Both the position numbers and the translations under genes were made by a program. Below are positions 8,314 to 16,333 of a DNA stretch of 39,771 nt, one piece after another. Below the pieces are notes generated by a model. It ran no database searches and was not told the DNA's origin. It saw only the letters and a program-made list of their open reading frames with translations. The DNA is taken from positions 1 to 39,771 of the forward strand of contig CABXVU010000012.1 in NCBI GenBank assembly GCA_902515775.1, in the 5' to 3' direction. How positions within the stretch are numbered: the stretch's first letter is position 1; every line of letters begins with the position of its first letter. This stretch comes from an uncultured SAR86 cluster bacterium. GTDB lineage: Bacteria > Pseudomonadota > Gammaproteobacteria > Magnimaribacterales > D2472.

Positions 8314-9255
8314 ATGGAGTTAGCAATAAATTTAATCCAACTCCTTTTTGGGATTACAATACTTGTATGGGGTGCAAATAAATTTGTTGATCATTCTTCA
8401 GTTATTGCAAAACATTTAGGAATTAATGATCTGGTTGTTGGGTTAACCCTAATTGCTGCCGGAACTTCAGCGCCTGAGATATTCGTTGCAATATCTGCAG
8501 TGATCAACGGAAATGAAGACATAGCTTTTGGAACAGCAATAGGCTCAAATATCTCAAACATTGCTCTAATTTTTGGCGTCTCGTGTTTATACCTGAATTC
8601 AGCATCTAAAACTCATTTATCAAACTTAATACCATTTGGTTTATCGATCCTCATGTTAGGTCTGATTATTGTTGATGAAAAAATTTCATTTAATGAAAGT
8701 GTCGGATTAGTTGGTCTTTTTATCCTATTTATGTATGTTCTATTAAAAACTGAAGGGATGCCTGAAGAAGAAAAATCTGAGCCTAGCGCATTTTCAAAAA
8801 GCCTTTTTTTATCAGCAATAGGTCTTGTGGGACTAATTGCAGGAGCTAATATATCAATTATTTTTGCTGAAAATACTGCTCTTCTTTTAGGAATTTCAGA
8901 GTTAATAATTGGCTTAACTATTATGGCTCTAGGAACGAGTTTGCCTGAATTAGCAGCGACTGTTGCTGCTTTAAGAAAAGGCAGGCATCAAATTGTTGTA
9001 GGGAATATTATTGGTTCGAATGTTTTAAATCTAGTGTTTGTATTACCGATAATTGGATTTTTTGGAACCATGCAAATCAGTCAAACAGTTTTACAAAGAG
9101 ACTTTTATATTTTATTAATTTTAAGCATAGTGTTTATTTTGCTTGCTATTGCATTAACAAAGTTAAGATTTATTAAGAGTCTGTATATAGTCTCTGGAAT
9201 ATTATTAATCTTCAGCTACTTTTTCTATATCGCCACTCTTGCTGGGATTATATAA
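8314..9255 (+). CDS. CaCA-family sodium/calcium (or cation/proton) exchanger, YrbG-like
   Basis: A 313-residue inner-membrane protein with about ten hydrophobic segments. It holds the two inverted alpha-repeats of the Ca2+:cation antiporter superfamily. Alpha-1 is LTLIAAGTSAPEIFVAISA followed by GTAIGSNISNIAL. Alpha-2 is LTIMALGTSLPELAATVAA followed by GNIIGSNVLNLVFV. The Glu in each GTS.PE motif and the Asn/Ser of GSN..N form the ion sites in this family. The likely role is calcium extrusion; exact ions cannot be assigned. Its last 51 bases overlap the convergent small membrane protein gene, a long overlap for two genuine coding regions. Confidence 0.93.
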   Translation: MELAINLIQLLFGITILVWGANKFVDHSSVIAKHLGINDLVVGLTLIAAGTSAPEIFVAISAVINGNEDIAFGTAIGSNISNIALIFGVSCLYLNSASKTHLSNLIPFGLSILMLGLIIVDEKISFNESVGLVGLFILFMYVLLKTEGMPEEEKSEPSAFSKSLFLSAIGLVGLIAGANISIIFAENTALLLGISELIIGLTIMALGTSLPELAATVAALRKGRHQIVVGNIIGSNVLNLVFVLPIIGFFGTMQISQTVLQRDFYILLILSIVFILLAIALTKLRFIKSLYIVSGILLIFSYFFYIATLAGII

Positions 9256-9663
9256 ATATTTCATATACAAGAAAAAAGATAGCGATATTGCAAATGTTGC
9301 AACTTCAAAAACAAAGAAAGCATTGTAAAAAGTTGGTGTGCTTGGAATTAATGAGAATAAATATCTGCCAAGCGCAATACTAAAAGTTAAAAATGCAAGG
9401 AGCGATAAAACATATGTTGTTATCCCTCTGCTAAAAAGAGCAAGAAAGCATAAAAGACCAATGACCATGTTAATCCCACCATACAAACCAGCAACTTCTG
9501 AGTACCCTATTTCATCCGTAACTTGCAGACCCACTGCTTTCATAAATGATGGAACATCGCCGAGCTCTAATGCATCCCTGACATGGTCAATGATTGCCCA
9601 TGCTCCTATACCAAAATATAAGACAGCATAAGTAAGCAAAAATAATCTTATTATCCATATCAT
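9205..9663 (-). CDS. Small four-helix membrane protein, DUF4345-like
   Basis: A 152-residue hydrophobic protein with about four predicted membrane segments (roughly residues 3-23, 61-80, 85-106 and 116-138). The segment GLYGGINMVIGLLCFLALF followed by SIALGRYLFSLI matches the layout of DUF4345 proteins, where a glycine-rich helix and an ALGR motif recur. That family has no assigned function. Eight bases separate it from the upstream 131-residue membrane protein gene, so they are probably one transcript. It is convergent with the cation exchanger, sharing 51 bases at the 3' ends. Family assignment is moderate. Confidence 0.7.
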   Translation of the reverse strand: MIWIIRLFLLTYAVLYFGIGAWAIIDHVRDALELGDVPSFMKAVGLQVTDEIGYSEVAGLYGGINMVIGLLCFLALFSRGITTYVLSLLAFLTFSIALGRYLFSLIPSTPTFYNAFFVFEVATFAISLSFFLYMKYLYNPSKSGDIEKVAED

Positions 9664-9671
9664 AATAAACT

Positions 9672-10067
9672 CTAAATGATTTCGTTTTTTCTTTTATTAT
9701 GGCCTTGTCTAGCAATAAAACCTATAAATAAAGTAATAATAAAAAATTGGATGGTAATTTGAGTTAAAGGAAGAAAAGTAATAAAACCTATAATTTGTGT
9801 GATTACTAGCGAAACAGCTATTACATATATAGGCCACAATGGGGAGGTAGGATTTTTACCTGAAAAATATCTAAAAATAAAATAGATTAAAGTTAAAAAA
9901 AATGCAGGTAGTAGAACTCTAGCTCTATATTCGTCCATTTGATTTTGATTAAAATCGCCAGCAAGAAATGCTATTGGGAGTTGGTCGTAAAAGAATAAAG
10001 CGATTATAGTCCTCATTGCAGTGTGAAGACCGATGATAATTAATGAATATTTTATAAGCCTGTCCAT
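9672..10067 (-). CDS. Hypothetical four-helix membrane protein
   Basis: A 131-residue protein not recognised as a member of any named family. It has hydrophobic stretches near both ends and in the middle (about residues 7-24, 50-66, 78-95 and 98-117 from the ATG) and a polar loop FNQNQMDEYRAR between the first two. The C-terminal tail RQGHNKRKNEII is basic and probably cytoplasmic. The start is uncertain: a GTG at 10085 would add six residues, and neither start has a clear ribosome binding site. It lies just upstream of the DUF4345-like gene and divergent from the thioredoxin-fold gene. Confidence 0.62.
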   Translation of the reverse strand: MDRLIKYSLIIIGLHTAMRTIIALFFYDQLPIAFLAGDFNQNQMDEYRARVLLPAFFLTLIYFIFRYFSGKNPTSPLWPIYVIAVSLVITQIIGFITFLPLTQITIQFFIITLFIGFIARQGHNKRKNEII

Positions 10068-10127
10068 TAATTTATTAGGATACACTTAAATTATATAAAT
10101 TTTAAATATTTTCAATACTTATAAAAG

Positions 10128-10562
10128 ATGGCCATAATTATAAATTCTAATGAATATCCTCATGCCCCTTACCCAGAACCATACAATAAGCTAAAAATAT
10201 CTCAGAATGAGTTAAAAGAATTTATCAAACATTCAGTCGATCAAAACAAACAATCTTTTGTTATTTTTGGAGCAAACTGGTGTCCAGATGCAAAATTTTT
10301 AGAAGCAGTTATGCAACTGCCAACTGTTAAAAATTTTCTTAAAAAGTATGTGAATATTTTAAATATAGACTTAGGTAACTATGAAATAAATATGGAATTA
10401 TTAAATTTTTTTAATTCTGAAATTCGAGACGGAATTCCAAGGGTCTTCATCATGGATAATAAAGGTCTAAATATTAATGTGGATTCAAATGATGCCATGC
10501 GCAAAGCAAGAGAACTCACAACTCAAGAAATTTTTAACTACTTTCAAAAATTTATTGCTTAA
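10128..10562 (+). CDS. Thioredoxin-fold protein with a single active-site cysteine
   Basis: A 144-residue protein without a signal peptide. Residues 43-60 (FVIFGANWCPDAKFLEAV) match a thioredoxin active-site strand and helix, and GIPRVFIMDNKG later matches the cis-proline loop and following strand. The usual CxxC is WCPDA here: Cys52 is present, the resolving cysteine is alanine. A protein of this kind could form mixed disulfides or act like a monothiol reductase or peroxiredoxin-like enzyme, but not a standard dithiol oxidoreductase. The partner is unknown. It stands alone between two minus-strand genes, with 42 bases to the divergent neighbour. Confidence 0.75.
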   Translation: MAIIINSNEYPHAPYPEPYNKLKISQNELKEFIKHSVDQNKQSFVIFGANWCPDAKFLEAVMQLPTVKNFLKKYVNILNIDLGNYEINMELLNFFNSEIRDGIPRVFIMDNKGLNINVDSNDAMRKARELTTQEIFNYFQKFIA

Positions 10563-10616
10563 GTTCAAGTTACAATAAAAAATCTTAACTTTTCAGGTAT
10601 ATAAATTTTAAAAAGA

Positions 10617-12305
10617 TTAATTTAGATTCCAATCCTGAAGAATCATATCAGAAGCTTTTTCTCCAATCATAATCGTAGGAGCATTTGTATTGCCCCCAAC
10701 TAATGTAGGCATTATTGATGCATCAACAACTCTGAGACCATTCATTGAATGCACTTTCAATCTACTATCAACTACTGACATATCATCATTTCCCATCTTG
10801 CAAGTTCCTACGGGATGATAGACTGTGTCTGCTTCTTCGCGCATTGCTTGTTCAATATCAGCATCATCATTAATATCTATTGGTCTTTTGGTATGATTGG
10901 ATATATATTTGCTGAATGGATCAGTGCTAAGTACTTTCATCATAATCTTATAGCCTTCCACCATGTCTTTCATATCATCTGGATGGCTTAAGAATTTCGG
11001 GTCAATCAATGGATCTTCAAATGGATCTGAAGAAGAAAGAGTTACCTCTCCACGAGATTTAGGTCTTAATAAGCATGAATGACAACTCATACCTGTGCCC
11101 CATAATGGAGTTCTTCCATGATCAACAATCATTGCAGGTGCATAATGAAACTGAATATTAGGGATTTCTAACTCGTCTTTTGTCTTTACAAAGGCGCCAG
11201 CTTCTGCCACTGTGGAAGTAAACAGACCAGTTTTCGTAAAAAGATATTTTAAGACCTCATATGGGTATTTTAAAAATATATTTTTTAAACTAAACCCTAT
11301 CAATTTCATTGAGTTATACTTATGAACTGTGATGTAATCAATGTGATCTTGAAGGTTTTTTCCCACTCCTGGTAAATCTACAAGGTGATCAATGCCATGC
11401 CTAGTAATTTCATTGGCAGGCCCTACTCCTGACCGCAGAAGTATTTGAGGAGATCCAAATGCCCCAGATGAAAGGATAACTTCTTTTGAAGCATTTATAG
11501 TGAAAGAATTATTATCATTTCCAATGCACTCAACACCTTTAGCATCATTACCATCGATAAGAATTTTATTTACTTGAGTATCAGTCAATACCGTAAGATT
11601 ATCTCTATCAAGTGCTGGAACTAAATAGGCTTTAGCTGCACTGCATCTTTTGCCATTAATTTGAGTCGTTTGATAATAACCAAAACCTTCTTGGTCTGCT
11701 CCATTAAAATCATCATTGTAATTAAATAACTTTGATCCTGCCTCAACAAAAGATTTACAAGACTCAGGCTGATGAGGAATGTCACAAACATTTAACGGAC
11801 CATTTTGACCATGATATTCATCATTATGCACTTCATTGTGCTCTGCTTTTTTAAAATAAGGCAATATTTCATCATATGACCACCCTTTATTCCCTAGGTC
11901 CGACCAGTGATCATAGTCCCAACGATGACCTCGAACATATAACATAGCATTTATTGAACTTGAGCCACCTAATGTTTTTCCTCTGGGCTGGAAACCTTTT
12001 CTGTGTTCTTGACTTTCACTGGTCATTTTATGAGTTCCACCAGCAGAATCCACCACGACTGACTCAGGTTCTCTAACTGTTACCTTTTCAAATTCTTTTT
12101 GTGGAACTGTATCAAATGACCAACTATATTTACTTTTTGTCATTCCAAAAGCAAAACCAATGGGCACGTGTATTCTGGGATCATTATCTTTTGAGCCTGC
12201 TTCAATTAAACACACTGATGTATTAGGATCTTTACTTAGCCTATTAGCTAACACACATCCTGCAGAGCCTGCCCCTAAAATAATAAAATCATAATTTTTC
12301 ATCAT
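10617..12305 (-). CDS. GMC-family FAD-dependent oxidoreductase (choline dehydrogenase-like)
   Basis: A 562-residue flavoprotein. The FAD dinucleotide motif GAGSAGCVLANRLS is at 11-24, with acidic residue Glu35 (LIEAGS). GMC signature 1 is GKTLGGSSSINAMLYVRG (109-126). Signature 2 is SSGAFGSPQILLRSG. The C-terminal active-site region is VYHPVGTCKMG and GGNTNAPTIMIGEKA, with His and Asn in the usual catalytic positions. Members oxidise alcohols such as choline, aliphatic alcohols or polyethylene glycol. There is no betaine aldehyde dehydrogenase or BetI nearby, so betA is not supported. About 30 extra residues (roughly 71-103) precede signature 1 compared with BetA-like proteins as remembered. 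Two ATGs in tandem start it. Confidence 0.9.
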   Translation of the reverse strand: MMKNYDFIILGAGSAGCVLANRLSKDPNTSVCLIEAGSKDNDPRIHVPIGFAFGMTKSKYSWSFDTVPQKEFEKVTVREPESVVVDSAGGTHKMTSESQEHRKGFQPRGKTLGGSSSINAMLYVRGHRWDYDHWSDLGNKGWSYDEILPYFKKAEHNEVHNDEYHGQNGPLNVCDIPHQPESCKSFVEAGSKLFNYNDDFNGADQEGFGYYQTTQINGKRCSAAKAYLVPALDRDNLTVLTDTQVNKILIDGNDAKGVECIGNDNNSFTINASKEVILSSGAFGSPQILLRSGVGPANEITRHGIDHLVDLPGVGKNLQDHIDYITVHKYNSMKLIGFSLKNIFLKYPYEVLKYLFTKTGLFTSTVAEAGAFVKTKDELEIPNIQFHYAPAMIVDHGRTPLWGTGMSCHSCLLRPKSRGEVTLSSSDPFEDPLIDPKFLSHPDDMKDMVEGYKIMMKVLSTDPFSKYISNHTKRPIDINDDADIEQAMREEADTVYHPVGTCKMGNDDMSVVDSRLKVHSMNGLRVVDASIMPTLVGGNTNAPTIMIGEKASDMILQDWNLN

Positions 12306-12351
12306 TTAATGATATTGGAATTAAAAAAAAATCATAGTGTTAATTTGGACA

Positions 12352-13659
12352 TTAAATCCCCAAAAAAGCAAAAGCTGGTGCTATAAACACACCAAAAGAA
12401 CCTGGCCATGGAGATGAAGGTGGTGGTTGATTTTGAGACATAATTACGCCAACTAATCCTGTTTGAGGACTGACAAAAAAATTAGTACCGTAAAAACCAC
12501 TCCAAAAAAAATCGTTTTCTCTGTCTATAAGAATGGTTTTTTCTGCATCCATAACAACACCAACTCCTAAACCAAAACCCATGCCTTCAACTTGAGTGGA
12601 AAGAACTCCAGACTTGATATGGGGATAAGACATTAATGCGATTGATTCAGATGATAAAATTTTTTTTCCATTGTATTCACCATCGTTCCAAAGCATTAGA
12701 CCAAATTTAATATAGTCCTCTGCATTTGAGACCAAGCCGCTACTTCCTGGTGTCCAATCTAATGGATTGCTTCTTGGATTTTCAACAAGTGTTAAATTGA
12801 AGGCACCATTTCGAGAATACACTTCAGCAATTTCACCGGCCTTATTTTCTTGACTTAAAAAATTAGTATCATTCATATCCAATGGTACAAAAATTTTTTC
12901 TTCAAGGAATTCGCTAAATGATTTTTGAGATGCCACCTCAATTACTCTTGCTAAAATATCTGTTGACCAACCATAGCGCCATCTCTCTCCAGGTTGCTCA
13001 AAAAAAGGTAGTTTCATTATTTTATTTACTCTGTCTTCTAGTGATCCAAAACCATCATAGATATCATTTTCTGCCCATAAATTAGCTAATTTTGATTGAC
13101 CTTTATGATCCACAGAGTCGTTATAACCTGCCCCAGAGCTAAATGTAAGTAAATCTATAATTGTAATAGGTCTTTTTAAAGGTTCTGTGGCAAATGTGTT
13201 GTCTATAATTTGATTATCAGGAAGAGCCACCGATATCTGACTGGCCAGAGGTAAATATTTCTCTATGGGATCATCAAGTTTCAATGCACCTTCTTCAATT
13301 AAAATGAGTGTTGCAACTGCAGTGATTGGCTTGGTCATGGATGCAATTCTGAATCTTGTTTTAGTATTCATGGGAATACGATTTTCAATATCAGCCATGC
13401 CTTTTGCAGTTGCATGAATGATTTGTCCATTCTTTGCGATAATAGCAACATAGCCTGCATCAGCCTTGCGCAGAATATTTAAATCAAAATAAAAATCAAG
13501 AGCAGCACGAGAAAGCCATGAGAGATTTTTTTCCTTACTAATTTCAGCATTTGCAGAAGGAATGTTCGGTAGGATCGCTCCGGGATTTAAATATAAAATT
13601 GTAAAAATAATGGAAAATGAGCCGATAAATATTAAAAATCCAAGAATAAATTTTCTCAT
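12352..13659 (-). CDS. Membrane-anchored serine hydrolase, beta-lactamase/EstB family
   Basis: A 435-residue protein with an N-terminal hydrophobic segment (residues 4-24) that serves as signal or anchor, placing the enzyme in the periplasm. The nucleophile motif is Ser107-Met-Thr-Lys110 in FRIASMTKPITA. The second catalytic element is Tyr229 in WRYGWSTDIL, followed by the usual ARVIEVAS helix. The third motif region near the C terminus is FWSGFYGTNFFVSP. This is the class C beta-lactamase-like fold, shared by esterases, D-aminopeptidases and penicillin-binding proteins. No evidence makes it a resistance enzyme. The start is the ATG at 13659; a longer frame beginning at 13704 would run through tRNA-Leu and is rejected. 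Confidence 0.88.
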   Translation of the reverse strand: MRKFILGFLIFIGSFSIIFTILYLNPGAILPNIPSANAEISKEKNLSWLSRAALDFYFDLNILRKADAGYVAIIAKNGQIIHATAKGMADIENRIPMNTKTRFRIASMTKPITAVATLILIEEGALKLDDPIEKYLPLASQISVALPDNQIIDNTFATEPLKRPITIIDLLTFSSGAGYNDSVDHKGQSKLANLWAENDIYDGFGSLEDRVNKIMKLPFFEQPGERWRYGWSTDILARVIEVASQKSFSEFLEEKIFVPLDMNDTNFLSQENKAGEIAEVYSRNGAFNLTLVENPRSNPLDWTPGSSGLVSNAEDYIKFGLMLWNDGEYNGKKILSSESIALMSYPHIKSGVLSTQVEGMGFGLGVGVVMDAEKTILIDRENDFFWSGFYGTNFFVSPQTGLVGVIMSQNQPPPSSPWPGSFGVFIAPAFAFLGI

Positions 13660-13672
13660 AAGTACATTATAT

Positions 13673-13757
13673 TGGTAGGGATGGAGGGAGTCGAACCCCC
13701 ACACCTTTCGGCACTTGGTTCTAAGCCAAGCGTGTCTACCAGTTCCACCACATCCCC
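13673..13757 (-). tRNA. tRNA-Leu (anticodon UAG)
   Basis: A class II tRNA with a long variable arm. The acceptor stem is GGGGATG/CATCCCT, with a G-T first pair. The anticodon stem CTTGG/CCAAG encloses loop CTTAGAA, giving anticodon TAG. The variable arm TGCCGAAAGGTG, T arm GGGGG/CTCCC with loop TTCGA, discriminator A and encoded CCA (13673-13675) complete it. It reads CUA and probably other CUN leucine codons. The serine hydrolase ATG follows 14 bases downstream, so that gene may be read from the tRNA promoter. Confidence 0.96.
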
Positions 13758-13770
13758 AGAAAGAAAAAGA

Positions 13771-13798
13771 ATTATATTACAGAATAAAGAAATGTTAA
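13771..13798 (-). promoter_or_regulatory. Sigma-70-type promoter of tRNA-Leu
   Basis: On the minus strand TTAACA (13793-13798) and TATAAT (13771-13776) are separated by 16 bases. They match the -35 (5 of 6) and -10 (6 of 6) consensus. The expected start of transcription is about 7 bases before the tRNA. The spacing, near-consensus boxes and position make this one of the best promoters in the window. Confidence 0.75.
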
Positions 13799-13821
13799 GA
13801 GTTTTATCGGATCACTATAGG

Positions 13822-14208
13822 CTAGTAGTAAGAGATTTCATTTTTCCTTTTTCGATGAGCCAATATAAGAACTATGACTAAAAAAATTTCTCCAAGAAAA
13901 ACAAAGAGTCCAAAGAAATTAAACCCCTCATATAAAAAACTTACCAAACGTCCAAAAGCAATACAACTCATAATATAGGCAATAGAAAGTGCAATAGAAA
14001 TAGGTTTATATGAATACGCAAAGCGTATTAACAAATAAGCATATGCTATAAATGATCCAGCAAATAATGATCTGAACTCTGATGCAGTCTCTGGATTAGT
14101 TGCAACAACAGGGATTACACCAAGATCACTTAAATCAGACTTAAACATTACGTAACAACCAATAGTTAATAAACACAAAGCTGAAAAAATAATACAAAGC
14201 TTCAACAT
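13822..14208 (-). CDS. DUF4345-like membrane protein
   Basis: A 128-residue protein with four hydrophobic segments (about 3-21, 48-66, 71-90 and 96-117). SEFRSLFAGSFIAYAYLLI followed by CIAFGRLVSFLYEGFN matches DUF4345, in which an EFR..Y/F-G helix and an A.GR motif recur. No biochemical role is known for the family. Its ATG directly follows the TAG stop of the upstream 70-residue membrane protein gene with no spacer, so the pair is almost certainly co-translated. It resembles the protein at 9205-9663, making two DUF4345-like genes in the window. Confidence 0.75.
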   Translation of the reverse strand: MLKLCIIFSALCLLTIGCYVMFKSDLSDLGVIPVVATNPETASEFRSLFAGSFIAYAYLLIRFAYSYKPISIALSIAYIMSCIAFGRLVSFLYEGFNFFGLFVFLGEIFLVIVLILAHRKRKNEISYY

Positions 14209-14421
14209 CTACAAAACTCCAAGAACAAATAATGCTAAGAAAAAAGCAACTACACCCATAGCCAGCCAAAAATATAACTCTTTTGAATTACCATAACGAT
14301 AAGCATTTATTGCAAGCCCCCAGCAATACAATGGTGCCAGCGTAATGATGATAGAGCTTATTAATATAGCAATAGGAATAAATGCTAGAACTAAAAATAA
14401 TTGAAGTAATAATTTATTCAT
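14209..14421 (-). CDS. Small two-helix membrane protein, hypothetical
   Basis: A 70-residue protein made almost entirely of two hydrophobic stretches (about 3-33 and 50-69) joined by a short polar loop, INAYRYGNSKEL. It matches no family that can be named here. Its stop codon TAG abuts the ATG of the DUF4345-like gene, which is good evidence for a real translated gene and for a shared transcript. It may pair with the DUF4345-like protein in the membrane; that is inference from coupling alone. Confidence 0.65.
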   Translation of the reverse strand: MNKLLLQLFLVLAFIPIAILISSIIITLAPLYCWGLAINAYRYGNSKELYFWLAMGVVAFFLALFVLGVL

Positions 14422-14461
14422 AACCTAATGGAACATTCTTTTTTAATAGCTGTCAAATATC

Positions 14462-16270
14462 TTACAAATTTTCAAGCCACACTGGTGAAGTCCAAGCTCT
14501 TTCTTGAATAAATTTTGGAGTCTCAAAATCAGGTTCATCTATACAAAAATCAGGATTACTTATACATAATTGATGAGACCATCGACACGACTTATTAGCT
14601 ACCACTCTTGCATAATAATAAGCATTTTCTTGGTTATCAAAATTGGGATCCTGCCAGACTGCACATATTGACTTCTTACCCTTTCCAATCACCTCACAGG
14701 TAGAAACATCTAAATTTGTATCTTGAAAATTTACAACGTCAATTACCGTTGTATTAACCTTTTCGTCTTTTAATACTCCTTTAATAATTTGCACCTTCTC
14801 AAGATATTGATCTTCTTGAGAAGTATCTGCCTGTGCACTTATAAAAATACTTAGATTGGATAAACTAGATAGATCAAGTGTTGCTCCCATCGGTACACCG
14901 TCTTGATAAGCTTCAGAAATTGCATTTGGGGAGTCGCATAAATTTTTATCGAGGTTATTTCCTGCAAAAAATCTCACTAAAAATCTTGGTCCTGAAGTTC
15001 CATAAACCTCTTTTCTTTGCAAAGCTTTAAAGATAGAGCTTCTGCTATTTTCCTCAGCCCATACCACCGCAAGTCCACCTGGATTAAACTCAACATCATC
15101 TGGTAGCCCTTGAGGAATAGAATCCCTATATGATTTTCCAGCACCACCATGCCCTTGAAAATATTCCTCATCGGTTGCACCAGGTATTGCTAAATGTGTA
15201 TCTGTGCTTCCAATAAATCCATATTTAAATGGGTTTATATTTCTGCTTTCTTTGATTTTCAGGCCTTGATTCAAGGCATCTCTTACATAACTTGACTTAG
15301 GGGCCAGAGATAAATCATTGCTAAATTTGGCCCTAAAATCCTTGTATGGTAATTGCTCAAAAGAACATAATGGATCGTCTAAATCTATTGCACATTCTGA
15401 GCTTCCTTTATGTTGGAATATTTCAATCAGTGGTTCTTTTATGTTTTGGATAGATAACTCGTCCTGATTAGGCTCCTCAAACATGAATCCATTACTTAAA
15501 TTAGAATTATGAGGAATAACAACATAGTCACAGTCCACTGAACATCCTTGATCAAGTTTGCTCCAAAGTTCTTGTCGCGTGGGCGCGTCTAAGAAACTTA
15601 CCGGTGAAAAAGGAACATTTGAATTATTGAAAATAATATTTCTATGAAGGTTGCTTCCAGAATAGACTGCTCCTGTCCACTCATATCCTATAAAAGAGGT
15701 AAATTTGCAATCCTCTGATCTGTCATAGTGCTTTTCAGCTGCTTCAATTGTCTGTAACCAAGGAACTTGTGCTTCAGCAAGACATAACTCTCTGTCATTA
15801 CCGCACATTCCAAGAGACTTACCTAAACTTGCTTTCGCATTTATGTAAAAATATGACAGCCTTGGAAAATCTCTATATAACCTACAAGTAAGATGGTTAA
15901 AATATTGACTGTCTGGATCTGTACACATCCTAACCTCGCCTAAGAGTTCCGCGTGATCAGTGACTGCAGCAAAATCTAATGGCTTATTTAATCTTGATAC
16001 TCTAGAACTAGTTCCATCAGGATTGTATGGCTGAAGGTATAAAGGTTGTCCCTTTGCATATAAATATGCATCCTCAGGTGTCAATATGGTTCCTTGTGTA
16101 TTTGCATCCAACGATAAAGCAGTATGAACGTGCAAATCTCCAAATAATGGTATTTTATTTTCTATGTATACGTTGCATGGTTCACGGTCTTCAGCAAAGT
16201 ATGCTTGCTTATCATTTGCAGATATGAAAGTGGATAGAGCGAATAGGAATAATAAAATATTAATTTTCAT
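14462..16270 (-). CDS. Secreted DUF3604 protein (PHP-like metal-dependent hydrolase fold)
   Basis: A 602-residue protein with an N-terminal signal peptide (hydrophobic residues 4-17, cleavage near SAN), so periplasmic or exported. GDLHVHTALSLDA (44-56), FAAVTDHAELLGE, YVVIPHNSNLSNG and FIGSTDTHLAIPG are the conserved His/Asp clusters of DUF3604. They resemble the metal sites of PHP-type phosphoesterases. Many cysteines are present, compatible with disulfides outside the cytoplasm. No substrate has been firmly established for the family. It follows the TonB receptor on the same strand, with a terminator in between. That suggests it processes something the receptor imports, with expression limited to read-through. 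Confidence 0.88.
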   Translation of the reverse strand: MKINILLFLFALSTFISANDKQAYFAEDREPCNVYIENKIPLFGDLHVHTALSLDANTQGTILTPEDAYLYAKGQPLYLQPYNPDGTSSRVSRLNKPLDFAAVTDHAELLGEVRMCTDPDSQYFNHLTCRLYRDFPRLSYFYINAKASLGKSLGMCGNDRELCLAEAQVPWLQTIEAAEKHYDRSEDCKFTSFIGYEWTGAVYSGSNLHRNIIFNNSNVPFSPVSFLDAPTRQELWSKLDQGCSVDCDYVVIPHNSNLSNGFMFEEPNQDELSIQNIKEPLIEIFQHKGSSECAIDLDDPLCSFEQLPYKDFRAKFSNDLSLAPKSSYVRDALNQGLKIKESRNINPFKYGFIGSTDTHLAIPGATDEEYFQGHGGAGKSYRDSIPQGLPDDVEFNPGGLAVVWAEENSRSSIFKALQRKEVYGTSGPRFLVRFFAGNNLDKNLCDSPNAISEAYQDGVPMGATLDLSSLSNLSIFISAQADTSQEDQYLEKVQIIKGVLKDEKVNTTVIDVVNFQDTNLDVSTCEVIGKGKKSICAVWQDPNFDNQENAYYYARVVANKSCRWSHQLCISNPDFCIDEPDFETPKFIQERAWTSPVWLENL

Positions 16271-16283
16271 TTAATTTACGCTT

Positions 16284-16309
16284 AAAAAAAACGGCAACCT
16301 AAGTTGCCG
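16284..16309 (-). terminator. Rho-independent terminator after the TonB receptor gene
   Basis: On the minus strand a 7-bp perfect stem CGGCAAC/GTTGCCG (16303-16309 with 16292-16298) encloses a TTAG loop and is followed by eight Ts (16284-16291). It lies 25 bases beyond the receptor stop codon and 14 bases before the DUF3604 ATG. It should end most receptor transcripts and leave limited read-through into the DUF3604 gene. Confidence 0.85.
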
Positions 16310-16333
16310 CATTAAATTTTGTAGTGATAATTG

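Noticed and set aside
10617-12305. Naming the GMC oxidoreductase betA
   Set aside because: No betaine aldehyde dehydrogenase, BetI or choline transporter is nearby, and the family covers many alcohols.
12352-13659. Calling the serine hydrolase an antibiotic-resistance beta-lactamase
   Set aside because: SxxK and Tyr motifs are shared by esterases and peptidases; nothing indicates hydrolysis of beta-lactams.
13657-13704. Longer start for the serine hydrolase at 13704
   Set aside because: The extra codons are the antisense-free 3' end of tRNA-Leu, and the signal anchor begins exactly at the ATG at 13659.
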